Below, piece after piece: positions 1-11,281 of a DNA stretch of 64,000 bases. Below the pieces are notes generated by a model. It was not told the DNA's origin, did no database searches, and saw only the letters and a program-made list of their open reading frames with translations. The stretch comes from Chytridium lagenaria (lineage: Eukaryota; Chytridiomycota; Chytridiomycetes; Chytridiales; Chytridiaceae): assembly GCA_025449115.1 (NCBI GenBank), contig JAHLKC010000024.1, positions 124,001 to 188,000 of the forward strand, given 5' to 3'. Position numbers and translations under genes: made by a program. Position 1 is the stretch's first letter. Each line of letters begins with the position of its first letter.

Positions 1-45
1 AATATACAATAATCGGAAAGACAGCAAGCACGAAAATATATGCAA

Positions 46-670
46 TTAGAAAAATGGGAAAGGAGACGCCCACCAAATATTGCACTCGTAACGGCTTTCT
101 AGAGAATCGTCTGAGTCCGTTGTAGGTAAAGAGGTAGAGGTTGGGTTTTGTTTTTGGTCAGCCCCGGGGCAGAAGAAAATTGAAATGTTGCATTTGATAA
201 GTTGGGGTGGAATCAGAAGGTCGTTCGCTTGGTGAAGAATATGAGGATGCCGATGTCGGTTGAGCAGCGCCAGTCGCAAATCCAGAGTCAGATCGGGTTG
301 TCGAAGAATACGAGGATTGTGTTGTTTGTTTTGAAACTACTGGTAATGAATGCCTCAAATTGACTCGCCTATGACGCAGGGTCGACGGATCCACAGAGTA
401 AATGTGTCCTCCTCGTATTGGTGCGGGAAATATATCTTCATTCTCGTCTTCATTCTCGACTACAGGGCCACCGTTCACCGCAGAGCCAGCTGAGGTTCCG
501 TCTCCACCGCCGTGGCCTCCACGAGAAACACCAGAATCATCACCAAATTCAAATTGATGATGTTGATGACTATGATGATCAGAGTTTTCAGCAGTGTGAT
601 TATCAGCACCGATACCGCCGATGGCGTTCTCGTGGTGATGTGGAGTGGCAAAAACGTTACTGTCTGCCAT
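46..670 (-). CDS. Hypothetical Ser/Gly/His-rich protein
   Basis: I do not recognise this gene. The best start is the ATG at 670 (beginning MADSNVF), preceding a low-complexity protein rich in His (HHH and HHSHQHHQ runs), Gly, Ser and acidic residues. The reading frame ends at 158. A second frame (DSDDSLESRYECNIWW) continues to a stop at 46, and the two overlap in a CCCCGGGG stretch, so a one-base indel there could join them. No domain, signal peptide or membrane segment is visible. It is divergent from the coiled-coil gene starting at 1059, with about 390 bp between the two starts. Because composition is the only support, this could be a chance ORF, and the true 3' end could differ. Confidence 0.35.
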
Positions 671-1058
671 TGACGACTGATGCTCAAAATTCCCACTCGT
701 TTGGAGCTGTGCGACCGAAAGGCCCTTTGTACGTCGTCTTGTTCCTGCCGTCTCCCTCCGAAAGATTTCTACAACCACCACCACCCCCTGCAAGCGATAT
801 AGGGAACAACGGGGATAGTCAGAGTGCACCGAAACAAGAGCTCTTAAAGATCGCTGGAAGAAGTGCGAGGATTTCTTCTTTTAGTTGGGTACGACATCAG
901 GAGAGAGAGAGACGGGCCGTTGCCACCAGGCCCGATCAAGGCTCCTTCCAACAGGGCTCCCTCCCCCCTTCACCCCCCCACTCCCCCTCCCCATTCGTCC
1001 GATCGTGTGAAGATCTTACCAGCAAATCATCATCCAACGTCGATTGATCCTGCCCACC

Positions 1059-4000
1059 ATGTCAGACTCTCCAAAGAACGGCTCATACTACATTGCAAGA
1101 CGGCATTCTCGAGGATCACTGCCTCGGACCGCAAGCAATGGAGCTTTAGGTCCACATCCCGCAATGCCCAACAGCGCATCTACATCTCCCACCAGCTCAG
1201 CCGCAACTTCGCCCGAAGGATCTCATCTACCAAGTCCAGGCCATGGCATTAATGGCACTGCACAAGGCATTGTCCCGGACATGACAGGGAAGAACAAGGA
1301 GGAACTAGTCCGGCTCAATTCCAAACTAGTAGCCGAGATAAATATCAAGAACAAGATCATATATGATTTAAAGACAAAAGAGAACTGGTTGGCGGCAGAA
1401 GTGTATTCTGTAAAGAAGGCCAGAGGAAAGGATAGTGCTACGACGGCAGACGAAGATCTCGATCAGTCAAAGGCTATCGAGAGAGTATTGAGCGATAAGT
1501 CAAAGGACTTGGATGAAGCGTCAGTAAAACTCTTCCAGACACTCTTGCATTTCCGAAAAGAACTTTCAAAAGCCAAGCTAGCTGTGGAACAGGTATGAAT
1601 AGGAAATACGAGCCATCTCTGGGTATTCTTTGTGGTTTTAAACCGAAATATTCTCATAGAACGGAAACCTTTTACGAGAATCGGAAAGGAAGATGGCTTT
1701 GGCGCAAGAAGAACTCACATACTACCGAAATCTCGTTCAAACCCTCACTAATAACTCTGCTGGAAAGAATGGCGGCACTACGCCATTGACTGACCCTGAA
1801 CGCCAACGACTTCAGACTCTCGATTCTGCTTTGAAGAATGCACAGGCTGACATTGCAACGCTTCAATCAAAAGTGGCTCTCTGGTGTCGTGCGTCCAAGA
1901 AGAATCAGGTATTGAAAATGTTAAAAATGTGTTTTGTTTCTAATCATGTAATAGGAAGCACGTATACAAGCCGAGGCCTGCCAAAAGATGGTTGAAACAG
2001 AAGCATCAACGCTGAGAGGTCTTTTAACACAATCGAAAGAGTCTGAGGATAAACTTCGTCGCCGGATCAATGATTTGGAAAATACAGCAGCTTCGATGCG
2101 CAGCACAGCGGCAAGCCGGAATCTGGACGGTAATGGTGCAAGTGTTGAGGCGATGGAAAATCGTGTACATGAGTTGGAGAAGCTCCTTAGGGACTCGGAG
2201 GAAAAGATGAGGGCGAACGAGTCCATACTGGAATCAGCTCGTAGCCGTATAACTGAATTCGAAGGAACGATGCGCGAGGCATGCGCGACCGTCGATGAGC
2301 TTGAGCGTGAGAATGCTGCTTTAGCATCTGAAGCTAGAGCCGGTGAGGCTAGAGCTGCGGAGCTTGAAGTGGAGAGGGAGCGAGTTCGTGAGCTTCGCAA
2401 AATTGTTGAAGGGTTAAGGGAGGATGTCAAGGAATTGGACGGTCGAAACCGAGAGATTGAGGAGAGACACCGAAGGGAGGGTGACGAATCCGTTCGTCGC
2501 ATGGAGAAAGAGCTTGCTGAGGCACGTGCTAAGGCTGAGTCTCTCCAGGATTCTCTGGAGGACGCAGAGCTTTCGAAGTCTGACTTGAAAGAACGTTTCA
2601 AGGAAGTCATTGGAAGAGTAGGCGACCTTGAGGCCGAGCTGGAGTCAACTAGGAGAAGGGCAGAGGATGCTGAAGACTCCATGAAGATGGAACTCGACCA
2701 TCTTGTCAAATCCCATGAAGATAGAGAGAAAGATCTTACAGCAGAGAAGGACGAGCTTTCGATTTTGTTGAAAAGGGAAGAGGAAGAGTCGAACAGGCTT
2801 GAAAATGAGCTTGAGGCGGCTTTAGCCAGAATTGACACCCTTAAGGCCGATCTCAACTCTTTCTCCTCAAATGGTGCTGAAAGCGAGCGACTTGTCTCCA
2901 CACTGGCTGCTGAGAGGGAGGAGCTTTCCTATAAACTTTCTCAAGCTCTTTCAAACTTTGACACGGCACAAGCAAAAATGGACGAACTTGAAGCGAAAAG
3001 TCAGGGAATTGCACAAACCCTTGTGGAATCTGAAGCTCGCGCTGCAAGGGCTGAGTCAGAGACCATGGAGGTTGTGGAACAGCTAAATGATATGCGCCAA
3101 CGGCTTAACCTTTCTGAAGAGGAGCTTGGAGATCTTGCTGCCCAACTGGAGGAATCGAAAGACGACGTGAGGATTCTTCAGGACAAGATGGAGAAATCTG
3201 CTAGGGAGCTTGAGAAGGCTATGGCAGAAATCAGCAACCTCAATAAGGACCTTCAGGCTGCGCAGCGTCAAATTGAAGAAAGCATTGGCGAGAGGCACAG
3301 CGCGGAAGCTAAGGTCAGAATCTTTCCTTTTTTTTCTCTCCATTAATTACATAGACGTGGTGGTTGATACGTTGCGTTTAGATCTCCCAATTGCAACAAG
3401 ATCTTGAAAAGGCGTTAGCTACCATTGCATCTCTCCAGGAAGAACTGCAAGATAAGAGCCACTCCCTTCGATCCATATCTACGTCCGAAGAGTCCGCGAA
3501 AATAGAATATGAAACGCAACTGAAAAACGCCAGTAGCCGTATTGTGGACTTGGAGGCTCAGGTACTCAATCATCCATTATAATTTTATGCCAATACATTC
3601 GTGCTGCTAATGCAATTACTTTGTTATCATTTAGCTCGCATCTATACGTGAGGAATGCGGCGCTTTGAGAAATGAAAAGTCTCAGCTTCTCGACGACTTT
3701 AGACAACAAACGGAGGAGTTTGCACATAGCTCGTCAAAAGAGAAAGCTCAGCTCCAGGATGACTTCACTCGGCAAATTGAGGAGCTTACCCATAATTCAT
3801 CAAACGAGAAGGCAAGGGTACAGGATGACTTCACAAGGCAAATCGAGGAGCTTGTCCATATTAAAAACAACTCATCGGCTGAACTGGATCAGTTGAGGCA
3901 ACAGATTGAGTCTGATAAGAAACTTGCGGAGGAACTGAAGCATCAGCTTGAGGCTGATAAATCTCACATACGTGATTTGGAAGCAAAGGTAATTTTTTGC

Positions 4001-5546
4001 CTCTCTTATAGTCGTACTTTTCACTTATTATCCATACATTTTTTTTTTTTGGGAGGATTAAGGACTACAGTTTGTCTTCAACTTGCTAACTCTATAAACT
4101 TTATCATAGTTGATTTATGAACAGCAGAGGGCTTCCAATGAACTATCAAGGATGGAAGCAGCGCTCAACGCCACTCGCGAACAGTCTACATCAGAAGCAT
4201 CCACCGCAATTGCAGATCTTCGCAATCAATACGAGGCGGACCTTGAAGCTGCTCACGCTCGCCTAGAACAAATGTCGTCCGAGGTTAGTCAATCAATATA
4301 TCTCCGGCTATTTCTTAATTTACGTAAAACCGTTATAACCTAAACTTTATTTAATATTCTGCAGAGGCAAGCTCGTGAAAAGGATGCCCAGGATCTTTAC
4401 AATTCTTTGAAAGAGCTCGAGGCGGAACTTGAGAGAGAGAGACAGAATTTGGATGGTGTTGTGGCCGCAAAAAATCAGCTGGAAAGCGAAGCCTCTGCGC
4501 TATTACATGATCGAACAGAGGCGGAGCGTCATATTGAGTACTTGAACGGAGTGGTGAGTTTCGTAAATGATTCTTAGTTTTACCACTGATACTAACCATG
4601 ATCGTGTTTTAAGATTGACGACACCTCTCGCGATCGAGACGCGCTTTCGAATCTGAGGGAGCAGCTGGAAGTGCAACTTGATGAGGCTAGGTCGAACCAG
4701 GAGCGTCTAAGTACATCAGCTCAGACGGCGATGGAGGAACTTCGGGCGCGGCTTGAAGGAGAGCTTACCAGCACCATGAATAAGCAGGCTGAGTTGGCTA
4801 ACATGACTACCCGTTTGACTGAAAGGATAAAGTCGATGGAGGAGGAACTTCAAGCAAAGCAAAGGTCAATCGACACACTCGAAAATGAACGTCATTCTCA
4901 GTCTACAGGAGCTGACGCAAGGATTACTCAACTTTCCGCCGAACTCCAGGCTCTTTCTGAACGTGCTGAGTTGAATAACAAGGAGAAGGAATCTGCATTG
5001 CAGCGCCTTGAGCAAACACTTGCGGAGGCGCAAGAACTAAGAGACGAGCTTCAAGCATTAAGCGATGACTTCATGGAAATGCAAGGCAAGGCCGAAGACA
5101 TTGCGAGGGAGCGTGATGACGCTCTTACACGCTTGGAATCAACCCAAGCCGAAGCTTTGGAACTCCGTGGGGACTTAGACGCTCTCTCGTCCCGATTTTC
5201 AGACTCACAGAGGGGTTTGGAGGCTTCCCAGGGCGATGGTATTGATGCTAAAAAGAATATTAAATCTCTGGAGGCTAAGGTCGATGAACTGCAACAAGTG
5301 AATAAGTACCTCATGGCTCAGCTTCAAAAGTCTGAGGAGCATCTAGATAGCATTGAGCGCGATCTTGGTCGTGGCCCTGGCGTTATGGATAGTGTCAAGG
5401 AGAGTTTGGCATTCCAAGTCAAGTCGGCGTTTCAACAGATTGCTATCATTACTGAGGAAAAAAATCAATTGGCTCAAGAAAACTCTTCTCTTCATCGCAA
5501 AGTGGCTGTTTTGCTGCAAAAGCTAGATGGCAATGCTGAAGAATAG
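1059..5546 (+). CDS. Large coiled-coil protein, eight exons, ~1323 aa
   Basis: Exons are 1059-1592, 1660-1908, 1955-3313, 3382-3561, 3635-3988, 4110-4283, 4365-4553 and 4614-5546, all with GT..AG borders. Each exon is a whole number of codons, so all seven introns are phase 0, and the joined frame is open for 1323 residues. The first ~70 residues are Ser/Pro-rich (SPTSSAATSPEG). From there to the end the protein is nearly continuous heptad-like Leu/Glu/Lys/Arg sequence, as in myosin-tail, spindle-pole or septation coiled-coil proteins. The conserved-looking start of the coil (ELVRLNSKLVAEINIKNKII) weakly recalls fungal Uds1-type proteins, but I cannot confirm this. The ATG sits in a good context (CCCACCATG) behind a pyrimidine-rich leader at 955-1000. 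No enzymatic motif is present. A cytoskeletal or scaffold role is inferred from structure only. Confidence 0.85.
3686..3883 (+). repeat. Three tandem 66-nt (22-residue) coding repeats
   Basis: Inside exon 5 of the coiled-coil gene, three consecutive 22-residue units share the pattern DDFxxQxEEhxHxSSxEKA (h hydrophobic). They begin at 3686, 3752 and 3818. Units 2 and 3 are closest (DDFTRQIEEL in both). A local duplication that lengthened the coiled coil by multiples of 22 residues explains them. Confidence 0.75.
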
Positions 5547-5786
5547 CCTCCCATTATTTTCTGTTATTCCATTTATGTCTTTTGATTCCTCTTTTAGCAA
5601 TTGACCTCTACTTTCCTGTTCGATTTCCTGACTTTTTTTTTTGGAAACCCACCACGTGTCTACATCCTTCTCTTTTATAGTGTCATCCGTTATCATTTTT
5701 TGTTTCTTGCGCCTACTTCCCCCCCCCCCCCCCCCCGCTCTGTTTTTTTTTACTTTCTCTCTATGTCTTTCATCTTGTCGTGATCT
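5547..5786. other. Intergenic region with an 18-bp poly-C run
   Basis: This 240-bp spacer separates the convergent coiled-coil and membrane-protein genes. It is T/C-rich and holds an uninterrupted run of 18 C at 5719-5736, followed a few bases later by a T run. Nothing coding is visible. Homopolymers of this size are prone to assembly error. Confidence 0.7.
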
Positions 5787-8243
5787 CTATCCACTCCAAA
5801 GCACAGCATTTTGCTTGAAACATTTTGAAACATTTGAAAATAATTTGTGATCGTTTAAAGAAAAAAGTACAGATATCGACTTTATATACAACCCGCCAAT
5901 CAATTCACATGCTCCAAAGGTACTAATTCCCGTATTGAGATAATTCTTGTTATGCGTATGTCCGTCCATTGATAAAGTCTCTAACAAATTTTGGTCTTCG
6001 TTTATCAGTAACATAACGTAATAAGCTGTATACCTATCCATGCGAATAATTCCTATCATTTCATTCATTGAGTCAATTGCTTCTCCTGTAAAAGATTGTG
6101 ATTAGAGGGGACACGAAGGTCAGCTTCATGTAACAAAACAATAAGGGCGCACCTATACGGGCAACAATATCGAGATTCTGCCAAATCACATGTCTTGGGG
6201 CATTCCCTGTCCCAAATATATTGATTGCAAAAGGCGATTCGCAAAGAAGGTTTGTAAATGATGTGGGCTTTTCTAATATCCGCATTGCAGGAAAGATCGG
6301 ACATGGTTGAACGAGCCAAACACAGGCGAATGCAAGCCCCAGCAGACTTGCTGCAAGCTGCAAGGCCGCTAAAACGTATAGCGTTAATGCTCCCCACGAT
6401 TGCATCGTGACCATCGACTGAAGGTCATCAGATACGAGTCGAGGACAGGATTTCCCTTGTAAATTAAAAGTCCTTTGAATACCCGCCCTCAGCAACATTG
6501 AAACAGTTGTCTCAACTCCAGCGTCAAGTAGCCCAGGATCAGTTGAAATTAAGTTAGACGTCGTCCAGTACAAAATGGGATTTATCATTCCCGGAATGAT
6601 AGAAGGGAGCTCGTGAATGACTCCCGGCGGAAACACGGTTTGCAACGCAAACGAAAAAGACGAGGTTGAAGTTACTTGTACAACTTGTCGCCTTAGAAAC
6701 TCTGTTTTGGCAAGGGCTATCGAGGCGGGCGAATCACCTGCCATGAATGTTGACGCAACCTCAGCATCTATAACCTTGCTAATAACCGTTTTACAAACAG
6801 GTAATAAAGATGCAGAAGCTCCGCCGCACGTGTCAACATTCCCAAAACAATTGAAACATTGTACGTCAAATTATTAAGGGCGTTTCTACTGCTATGAACC
6901 AAAAATGGTACATTTAAAGTGATAGTAGCATTCAAAATCTTGTCCACGTCAGAGGGTTCCAGATGAAGTTTCATATTGTCTCGATTTAAATCAAGACACT
7001 CGCATGAGGTAGCAACGTTGGCTTGAAATCCAGGACCCACGATTGTGTCTCCTTGACCAGTTATACCATTTATCTGAGGCCCATAGACGAAAAGACTCCC
7101 TTCGCCACCACACTCCATCTCTGATCTCATACAACCAAGGGCAGATCCAAATACGAATTCTGCCACTCCAACGGTGTAATTGAAGGTTGGCCATTCTCGA
7201 TCGCGCAGCGTTGAGGCTTCATACTCAATACATTTTGCGGGTGTCGACAGATACCGAGTCGGTTCGCCAACAAGAGACGTTGCTCCAAAAGGAGAAAGCA
7301 ATTTAATGGCCTCAAGGAATATCCATACATATGCTATGCGTTGAAGCATCGCACGACAAGGCGAATTCAAGGATAGTTGATTTGTAAATCCCAGCCTCAA
7401 CGCCGGCTCGGTATGCATAAAACCGCAGGCAGCAAGGCTGTAGCCTTTTTTGTGTGTTAACCAGGTAGCTATCATTATTGTAACCCCTTTATCAACAGCA
7501 TAGATAGTGTAGCTATTGGTTACAAGAAGGATTATTTCGAGAATGACTCCTTAAAATGTTACAAATATTTTTGAAGTATATCCCTACCTCCTCCGTAATG
7601 AACAGTATCTGGGGAAAACCCCATTTGTATTCCTCTAGTCAATGTATATGTGAAGCCAAGCAGAAGAACGTTTACGCCCACCGCGATGAAGATGACTGAT
7701 ATACCAAAAAGCTTTCGGGACAGGGTCTCACTTAATTCACGAGAATGCGGAAACTTGGACGAGCCAATGGTTACGCTTGATCTAGGCCGACTGATGGCCA
7801 GAGTGGCTGGCAAATCCTCATCTGAATCTCCATCTTCATCATCCATCGCCTTAAATTTACCAGCCGGTGTCTCCTTGGGAAGCAAGTTGGATTTTGTCGT
7901 CCTCCATCGTTCCAAACCCTCTCTCTTCTTCGCATTGCGTATTCAAAGCACCGCTGTTATCTTCTTCATCGTTCGAAGGCTTTCTGGGGGCATCCTGAAG
8001 AAACTGAGGCAACCCCGGTAAAGTGATTGAAACGCGACGGTTGGTGTTGAAAGACGGCATGACTATACTGTTTCGTCTTGAAGAAAGTGAGAGAATGGGA
8101 CGGGGTAACGAGTCTTTTGAGCTTGTCCTTGGTGGGCTGATCTCTGCCTTAAACGACACAGGATCGAAAGGACGGCCATGAGCGAGGGAAGACGTCAAAC
8201 TCAGACGCTTCCTTTCGTCATCATCTGAAGGTGATGAATCCAT
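5787..8243 (-). CDS. Predicted multi-pass membrane protein, five exons, 731 aa
   Basis: Family not recognised. The ATG at 8243 starts MDSSPSDDDERK. Exons run 8243-7861, 7790-7588, 7549-6865, 6778-6153 and 6085-5787, total 2196 nt, exactly 732 codons with the stop. Introns are 70, 38, 86 and 67 nt. The first ~140 residues are polar and phosphosite-rich (SPPRTSSKD), so probably cytosolic. A strong TM helix follows (LFGISVIFIAVGVNVLLLGF), then a second hydrophobic stretch (ILEIILLVTNS). Next is a long Cys-containing loop with N-glycosylation sequons (NATIT, NLTYNVS), so probably extracellular or lumenal. Another TM (LYVLAALQLAASLLGLAF) leads to a conserved-looking cytosolic tail (FGTGNAPRHVIWQNLD). 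It could be a receptor-like or plasma-membrane protein, but no function can be assigned. The 38-nt intron is unusually short; the reading across it (HYGG then GVILEI) is smooth. Confidence 0.75.
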
Positions 8244-8403
8244 GAGCAAAAGTTAAAGCCCAAGGTATCTGGAATGATCACCGCAATGTATATTTAGTCT
8301 TCCCGCGGCTGCAGCGCTCAAGATTTTCAGTCAGGATTGACCGACATATTGTCTCTGATCGAATTTTCTTGTACACCACTTTCATTTTGTTTCCAATAGG
8401 CGG
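8244..8403. promoter_or_regulatory. Shared divergent promoter region
   Basis: Only 160 bp separate the start of the membrane-protein gene (-) from the LUC7 start (+). The promoters of both must lie here or overlap the genes. No specific factor site is recognised; this is inferred from the divergent layout. Confidence 0.45.
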
Positions 8404-9762
8404 ATGGCAGCCGAACAAAGAAAGCTCCTTGAGCAGCTTATGGGAAAGGAAGCCTTAGGTCAGTGAATCCCATCTAGCGGTAATCTCCCTTTTATTCATA
8501 GTTTTACCAGCGCATCTTGAACACACTAATCAACCGACATATATTGTTAATAGGCGGCATTCCGGACAATGTGAACTTTAGGGATCCTGAGGTCTGCCGA
8601 GATTATCTCTGCGGATGTAAGAGCATCAATATTATACTTGCTTTAAACTGCACCATGAAAATATGAGCTAATACTTACTTAACCCAGTGTGCCCTCACGA
8701 CCTTTTCACCAATACGGTGGGTTTCTATTAGAGTGTTATGGATTAATTATTCTTGCAGAAAGTAGATCTAGGGCCCTGCCCGAAGAAGCATATGGAAAAA
8801 TTGAAGAAGGAATATGAAGAGGCTGTATCTAAGCGAGATCATCATGGCTTTGAGGATGATTGGACAAGAAGCCTCTCGGACTTCTGTGCCGACTGCGACC
8901 GCAAAATTGAACATGCAAGAAAACGCTTGGAAAAGACGCCTGAAGATGCCAAAGTCGCCCAGATGGTACGTGTATGTTTACAGCTGCATTGTTCAACATT
9001 GTTTTCGGAAAAGATGAAAGAAGTGGATGATTTGACCAACGAAATCAGTGTCCTTACCGCTTTGGTGGAAAAACTTGGGGAGGAAGGCAACGTGGATGAA
9101 TCTTTGGAGACCATGAGACAAGCGGACCAGTTGAAAGAAACGAAAGAAGAAAAGGAGAAGGAACTTAAGAGTCTTATTGGATCAGAAAATTCTCAACATC
9201 AGAAGCTCCGAGTTTGTGGCATTTGCTCAGCTTATTTATCTGTATTCGACAGCGACCGTCGTCTAGGTTTGAATACTACGTTTTAATTAATTAATGTTGT
9301 GATATCAGCTGATCACTTCCAGGGAAAGGTAATAGTGATTTTTCAACTTGTCTTTGGTTGGGCTATTGGTTATCTTTCTCTCTATTACAGCAACTTTTTG
9401 CTCCTTTTTCGGCGCATGTTAGTTAGGAACTTAAAGCTGATGAGTTGACAGATGCATTTGGGATTCAAGGCCGTTAGGGATAAGCTCGAAGAGTTACAGA
9501 AAAAGGCTTTGGCGCGAGGAGAACAGGCCATTCCGATCGGGATTTTCGTGACAGAGATCGGGGTCGAGATGATAGGTTTAGTAGAGATAGAGACCGGGAC
9601 AGAGATTTTAGAGACCGTGGACAAAGAGATTACAACAGAGGAGGCCGCTACGAGGATTATGATCGGTACACAGTAAACTCCGGATATTGTAATAATCAGT
9701 TCAATAGGCGGCGAGACTATGATCGGAGACGCTCGCGCTCTCCTCCACGGTATCGTTACTGA
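8404..9762 (+). CDS. LUC7: LUC7-family U1 snRNP splicing factor
   Basis: LUC7 proteins are U1 snRNP subunits that help select 5' splice sites in the nucleus. Exons are 8404-8458, 8554-8616, 8688-8716, 8759-8965, 9014-9266, 9309-9328 and 9452-9762. Visible are the N-terminal helix (LLEQLMGKEALG), the CCCH finger (CRDYLCGLCPHDLF, then GPCPKKH), a central coiled coil (EKLGEEGNVDESL) and the C2H2 finger (VCGICSAYLSVF, then RLADHFQGKMHLGF). The tail is Arg/Asp/Ser-rich (RDRDRGRDD, RRRSRSPPRYRY), typical of the family. One base appears missing in the A5 run at 9500-9504. Without it the frame leaves the RD/RS tail and ends at 9676; with six A the protein is 312 aa and ends at 9762. Exons 3 and 6 are only 29 and 20 nt. 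The 48-nt intron at 8966-9013 has no stop and keeps frame, so its retention would insert 16 residues. Confidence 0.93.
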
Positions 9763-10289
9763 ATTACCTTGAATAATGTAAAAAATAAAGACATGCTGGT
9801 CTGCCTGCGCCAATGTTGCAACAATAATAAAAAAAGATGAGTAAGACCGTCTATATATATGGCGGATGAATTGAGAATTTGTCCAAAGGTTTTGAAATCT
9901 CTTTTTCCTTTCGAATCATCCGAAAGGCTTTCCAAGAACAACTGTCTGCCTCTGCCTTGCTCTTTCTCTATCAGCCGTTGCGGTTGTCCTGTTGATTTCA
10001 GCGCAACTCCAATTCCTGTTCGTTACTAGCTTCTTCCTGAGGAAGAATCACGAACCATCTTTTTTTATTTTCGTAATCTCGGCGTTAATCGAGAAACATT
10101 CAACACTTTAGCCTCTTCGGACTTTAGATCACGGCTTGATCATACGCTTACCGGGCACTATCTGGCTTGATCATCTCTATATCTGTTTGTAGTGGACGTT
10201 GTAATCCACTGGCCTTGAAAAGCACGTCTCTACAGAGTACGACAAGGCATTCCACTGCCCAAACACTTTTACTGCAGTTCGCATTCATT
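9763..10289. other. Intergenic region, no gene seen
   Basis: This spacer of about 530 bp lies between LUC7 and the small five-exon gene. It is T/C-rich and should contain the LUC7 3' end and the next promoter. I see no convincing ORF, RNA gene or repeat. Confidence 0.5.
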
Positions 10290-11201
10290 ATGTTTTCTTT
10301 CCGCCTGGGCTGGTCGTCATCTAGCCAAGGTTGGGCGCAGAGGCATCATCAGCTCGTCCATTCTCTTGGTCTTTTGTCGTTGAGAAGCATCAGCCAAAGC
10401 CTCTGGTCGGCAAGGCAAGTTTTTACCCACAACCCTCTAGCGCGGTTGATTGTTTCTGTGTACCCCACTGACATAAAGCACTAACAGGTCTCTGTGATCA
10501 AACCCGTTGTTGAAACTTTCCCAGTTTTAACGGTATAGTTCATTGCTTTGTCACCGCTGACGTTTTTATAGAACGTTGCACCTATTCAAGCCAATCCGAT
10601 CGGAAGGCACTCCACTTATAAAGCCGCATTGCTTTCTCAGCCCCCGGCTGTTCTTCAACCCAAGCAACAGTTCCAGAAGTCTTCCCGCTTTCTTATGAAC
10701 CGCCTCGAATCTTTCAAGTTTATGCCCATCATCAGGTTTGTCATCCTCCCAGTTCATCCTATTTGAATACTTTCTTAGAGGGTTTCTTTCCTTAGTTCCT
10801 TCAATCTCCTTCGTGTAATAATAACACATACTTAGGCATATTGAAGCTCCGAAGAAGTCACTTCAGAGACGCCTTTTCTCTGCGATAAACTCTTACACCA
10901 CCTCAAAGCCTGCTGTGGCCTTGCCCCAACCTCGTCTTTCTCGCCCGATCGTTGACATTTGTAGAGATCGTCGGCGCCGCATCACTGGAGTGAAACGGAG
11001 GTCAGCTTGAACATATTTTGCATGTATTGACTCTATAACCATAGTATGACCGTTGATGTTTCTCGTAAGGAAATTGCGAAGGCTTTGAGCACCAGTCAAA
11101 CTATGTCACGGGAAGAATCACGGGGAGGTTTCTCTCCTCTTTGGGCTCGATTTGCTCTTATTTGGTCTTGCGCCTTGCCTGCGCCTCTGGCCCTATTTTA
11201 G
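10290..11201 (+). CDS. Small five-exon gene, 219 aa, Arg-rich, possible mitochondrial presequence
   Basis: No single long ORF reveals this gene; it appears only after splicing. Exons 10290-10418, 10488-10532, 10572-10735, 10836-11000 and 11045-11201 total 660 nt, 219 residues plus stop. All borders are GT..AG and no indel is needed. The N-terminus (MFSFRLGW, later RSISQSLWSARQ) is rich in Ser, Arg and hydrophobic residues and lacks acids for ~45 residues, as in mitochondrial targeting signals. The middle is basic (KKSLQRRLFSAINS, RDRRRRITGVKRR) and the last ~20 residues are hydrophobic (LIWSCALPAPLALF). I do not recognise a family. A mitochondrial location is inferred only from composition. 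It ends 80 bp before the trpE start, and further 5' exons are possible. Confidence 0.6.
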
Positions 11202-11281
11202 TTTTACGTCAAGATATTGCGTGAAACTGTTTTTCCTTTCTTATATATTATTTTCTCCTTTTCCTCATAAAAATTAAAAAA

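Noticed and set aside
1921..2901. 326-residue minus-strand ORF, Ser-rich
   Set aside because: It lies wholly antisense to the coiled-coil exon. Ser-rich antisense ORFs arise from GAG/GAA-rich coding DNA.
9452..9676. A genuine short LUC7 C-terminus
   Set aside because: The alternative frame gives the family-typical RD/RS tail; the short tail resembles no LUC7.
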